Position numbers and translations under genes: made by a program
Notes under the pieces: generated by a model
Database searches by the model: none
What the model was told of the DNA's origin: nothing
What the model saw: only the letters and a program-made list of their open reading frames with translations
NCBI RefSeq assembly: GCF_907164915.1
Contig: NC_061865.1
Span: forward strand, 55,758,587-55,822,586
Direction: 5' to 3'
Source of the DNA: Impatiens glandulifera
Taxonomy: Eukaryota; Streptophyta; Magnoliopsida; Ericales; Balsaminaceae
Length of the DNA stretch: 64,000 bases
Part shown: positions 61,791-64,000 of the stretch, piece by piece
How positions within the stretch are numbered: position 1 is the first letter of the stretch
Layout of the letters: each line of letters starts with the position of its first letter

Positions 61791-62110
61791 TGTTGGGCCT
61801 TTAGGTCCAGCCCAATCAGGCATTCAATTAAACAGGCAAAACCTAAGAATGTTGATTATTCTATCACTTCTAGAGAGAGAAGACATTCTGAAAAGAAGAG
61901 AAGAAACAGAGGAAGAAGAAGAGAATGAGGAAGGAGGAAGTAGATCTCTTACATTTTCACCTTTAGGTTGAGAGGATTTTCCACGTAAATCTGGTGTTGT
62001 TTTGTTTTGTGCTTGATTTTCTATTTTAGACTTGGATAACCTGTGCATTTACCCGTCTCACATTGCTAGATTACAGTATAAAAGTAATCTTCGTTTCAAA
62101 ATTCCCAACA
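61791..62110 (+). repeat. 3' LTR of the old copia element
   Basis: 320 bp, starts TGTTGGGCCTTTAGGTCC and ends TTCCCAACA, preceded directly by the polypurine tract. Confidence 0.92.
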
Positions 62111-62154
62111 TGTTTATCTCTTTTAATAATTAATAAATATATATATATATATAA

Positions 62155-63290
62155 TTAAGTTAAGGTTAAGACTTAAGAGAGCTCGATAGGGTAGGCAAGT
62201 TATTTCTTTTTTTATTTATTTATTATTTTAGAAGTTTTCCCCTTTTTTTAAGTATTTTTTCCATGGACAAAGACGGCATATATGATGCCTCAAGCAGTCC
62301 TCTTATATGTTCCCTACATTAAAACTGGAAAAAATTACACATTAAATGTGAATGTGGGACTCATATTAATCCTAACGTTAACTAAATTTTGAATTGTGAG
62401 ACACATAGGGGGATTTTTTGTGAGACAACAAATCTGCTTCCATGGTTAAAAGTTAAGAAATTCACGTTTATGCCTTATTTCTTCCACAAATAAAATTTGT
62501 TATGGCAAACACATCCATATTAACTAAAACCATACATTTGAATATATATATTTACATAAAATAAATTGTTTTATTTGTTGAAAAATAAAATTATTTGTCA
62601 ATTTAGGCTAATAGAGCGTCGTTCAAATATACCTATAAAACACATAAACATATATTACAACGAAAATCAATGCAAATTCCTTCCCTTCTAAGTTTATCAA
62701 TAAAAACATAAACATATTGCAATGACAACTCAATACAAATCTTTCCCTTCTAAATTTAGAACATAGGCAAATAATTATTTTTCTACGTAAATGATTTTAT
62801 TAATTTTTCTTTTAAAGTATATTTTTGTATAACATTTTTTTGTTGGGGAACGTGTTTATTACTGTACTAAAACAAACTGAAAACTAAGTAGTTATTTATG
62901 TTTTGATTTATTGTTTGTGTTTTGGGAAATGTGTTTTGTAACTTAGCTTAGTAAATTTATGTGACGTATATACAATTAAACCTAACTAGTTTTGAAGTTA
63001 TTGACTTACAAAACAATGATTCTTTTGAGCTTTACAATAGAATTTAAGTTTTCCTTTATTTTTGAAGATATCTTTTGGAAGAATATGTTGTAGATCATAA
63101 ATTGTCTCTTTATGCAAAACTTGACTTAAAAATTAAGTGATATGTATCATACAATTCAAATTGGGACCTTTGATTTATTAGTGAAAACTTGCCCTTTTTT
63201 TTTTTTCTGACACAACTTCCCAAGTAATTGTGTGGAAAACTGGTTGAAATCATAATTAGTGGGCTTCCATCCAAAAACTGACTTTGTAAT
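62155..63290. repeat. RLP-cluster spacer module, copy 5
   Basis: No gene. The first part (GACTTAAGAGAGCTCGATAGGG) matches 30830-30860. From about 62695 (TCAATAAAAACATAAACA, AAACTGAAAACTAAGTAG, TGTAGATCATAAATTGTCTC, TTGTGTGGAAAACTGG) it follows 21120-21830 closely. In both other cases this sequence precedes an RLP by about 4-5 kb. Confidence 0.65.
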
Positions 63291-63724
63291 TTTAAAATAC
63301 ACAGTCCAATTAGCGGTAAAATAATTTTAAAATAACGGTCCGACGGTAAAACGGTTGAAAGCGGTCTGACTTTTGATTTCAATAAAGTTACTTTTTGAAA
63401 CGGTCAAAATTCGGTAAAAAAAAAAAAAAGGCAGGGAGATGAAATTGTTCAGAAGAATTTGAAGACGATGATTAAAATAATGAGAAGCTGAACTTCAAGT
63501 AAGGAGGCCAATAACTTCTTATTTCTTTCCTTTCCCCTTCTGTTCTATATTACTGCAAGTCACTTCTATGCCAAAATTCGTTAGCTTATTATTTTCTATG
63601 AACTCATATTTGTTTTGAGTCTTTTGTTTATGAGAATGAATGTTATTTCCTACTTACATGATTTAGGTAGAAATTGTCTAACCATAGAGTTCACTGTATA
63701 TGAAAATATCATAATTTATAAATA
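63291..63724. other. Intergenic, CGGT-rich patch then spacer
   Basis: CGGTCCGACGGTAAAACGG and CGGTCAAAATTCGGT words (63335-63415) resemble those at 45115-45170, followed by the shared phrase with AGAATTTGAAGACGATGATT. No coding sequence. Confidence 0.5.
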
Positions 63725-63923
63725 CTAGTATGTATCCCGTGCATTTACACGAGTAATAATATAAAAAACCGTGAAAAAATATTACGATAAAAATTTTATA
63801 GGCGGGTCAACCCACAATCCGACCCAAGTATCCATTTACTCTCACATATATCCAAATTAACCACAGCTCTCAACCCGGCAATCCAAACACTTTAAAAATT
63901 AAGCATCATTATATATATAGAGA
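63725..63923 (-). mobile_element. Short non-autonomous Helitron, 199 bp
   Basis: On the minus strand it starts TCTCTATATATATAATGATG (63923 downward) after host A. It ends with hairpin CTCGTGTAAATGCACGGG, seven bases, and CTAG (63728-63725), before host T. Both ends match the 7.5-kb Helitron at 36412-43926 (GCTTAATTT about 22 bases in; ATACTAG end). It has no coding capacity. Confidence 0.7.
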
Positions 63924-64000
63924 TTACATTTTTATGATGTATGCCCTCATGGACATGTATGTATATGCTAATTATAAATGCACAAATTTTGAGCATTGAA

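Larger units (their letters stand above)
57394..62110 (+). mobile_element. Full-length but old Ty1/copia retrotransposon
   Basis: 5' LTR 57394-57719, primer-binding site TGGTATCAGAGC (57722-57733), gag-pol region 57773-61743, polypurine tract GGAGGGGGAGAT (ending 61790), 3' LTR 61791-62110, and a 5-bp target duplication TGTTT (57389-57393 and 62111-62115). LTRs are 326 and 320 bp, start TGTTGGGCCTTT and differ at about twenty positions plus small indels, so this insertion is much older than the one in RLP copy 2. It separates the RLP copy 2 flank from the spacer module at 62.1 kb. Confidence 0.93.

Overview
This is eukaryotic DNA from a flowering plant, almost certainly a eudicot. It is AT-rich. 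Its genes are split by short introns with plant-type splice sites. It holds a Shaker K+ channel with ankyrin repeats and a KHA domain, Cf-9-type receptor-like protein (RLP) genes, Ty1/copia elements primed by initiator tRNA-Met, and plant Helitrons. I cannot name the species.

Layout, left to right. At 726-1485 (+) lie the last three exons of a RINGv/MARCH-type membrane E3 ligase-like gene. At 3259-8072 (-) is a complete nine-exon AKT1-like K+ channel gene, 902 codons when joined. From 8.1 to 27 kb is a long intergenic tract holding a fold-back element (8.24-9.04 kb), a hAT-like element (11.16-11.92 kb), a 5'-truncated LINE (15.9-16.5 kb), three long (TA)n tracts, a tRNA-type SINE remnant (19.5 kb), a CGAGCT-rich element between 150-bp direct repeats (22.1-22.7 kb) and a truncated copia element (23.9-26.3 kb). 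At 27133-29995 (+) is RLP copy 1, whose frame is broken by a 4-bp insertion. At 32284-35022 (-) is a second AKT-like copy, truncated at both ends but with an open spliced frame. At 36412-43926 (-) is a 7.5-kb element with both Helitron ends, carrying a damaged RPA1-like gene and two kinds of tandem exon/intron-like repeat. At 49024-56649 (+) is RLP copy 2, a pseudogene split by a Ty1/copia element (50421-55099) whose 241-bp LTRs are identical. At 57394-62110 is an older copia element. At 63725-63923 is a 199-bp Helitron with the same type of ends as the large one.

The main architecture is a tandem segmental duplication of an [AKT channel - spacer - RLP] block. Unit 1 is AKT (3.3-8.1 kb), spacer, RLP1 (27-30 kb). 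Unit 2 is truncated AKT (32.3-35.0 kb), spacer, RLP2 (49-56.6 kb). The spacers share recognisable sequence (about 17.3-18.9 kb with 35.1-36.4 kb; about 21.1-21.85 kb with 44.05-45.1 kb and 62.7-63.3 kb). The first unit keeps a full channel and the less damaged RLP; the second has decayed by truncation and transposon insertion. This is typical of a birth-and-death RLP cluster, and the spacer copy at 62.7-63.3 kb suggests that another RLP may lie beyond the right edge.

The only gene that is both complete and apparently intact is the AKT1-like channel. All exon junctions were placed by eye from splice signals, frame and family resemblance; no alignment was run.
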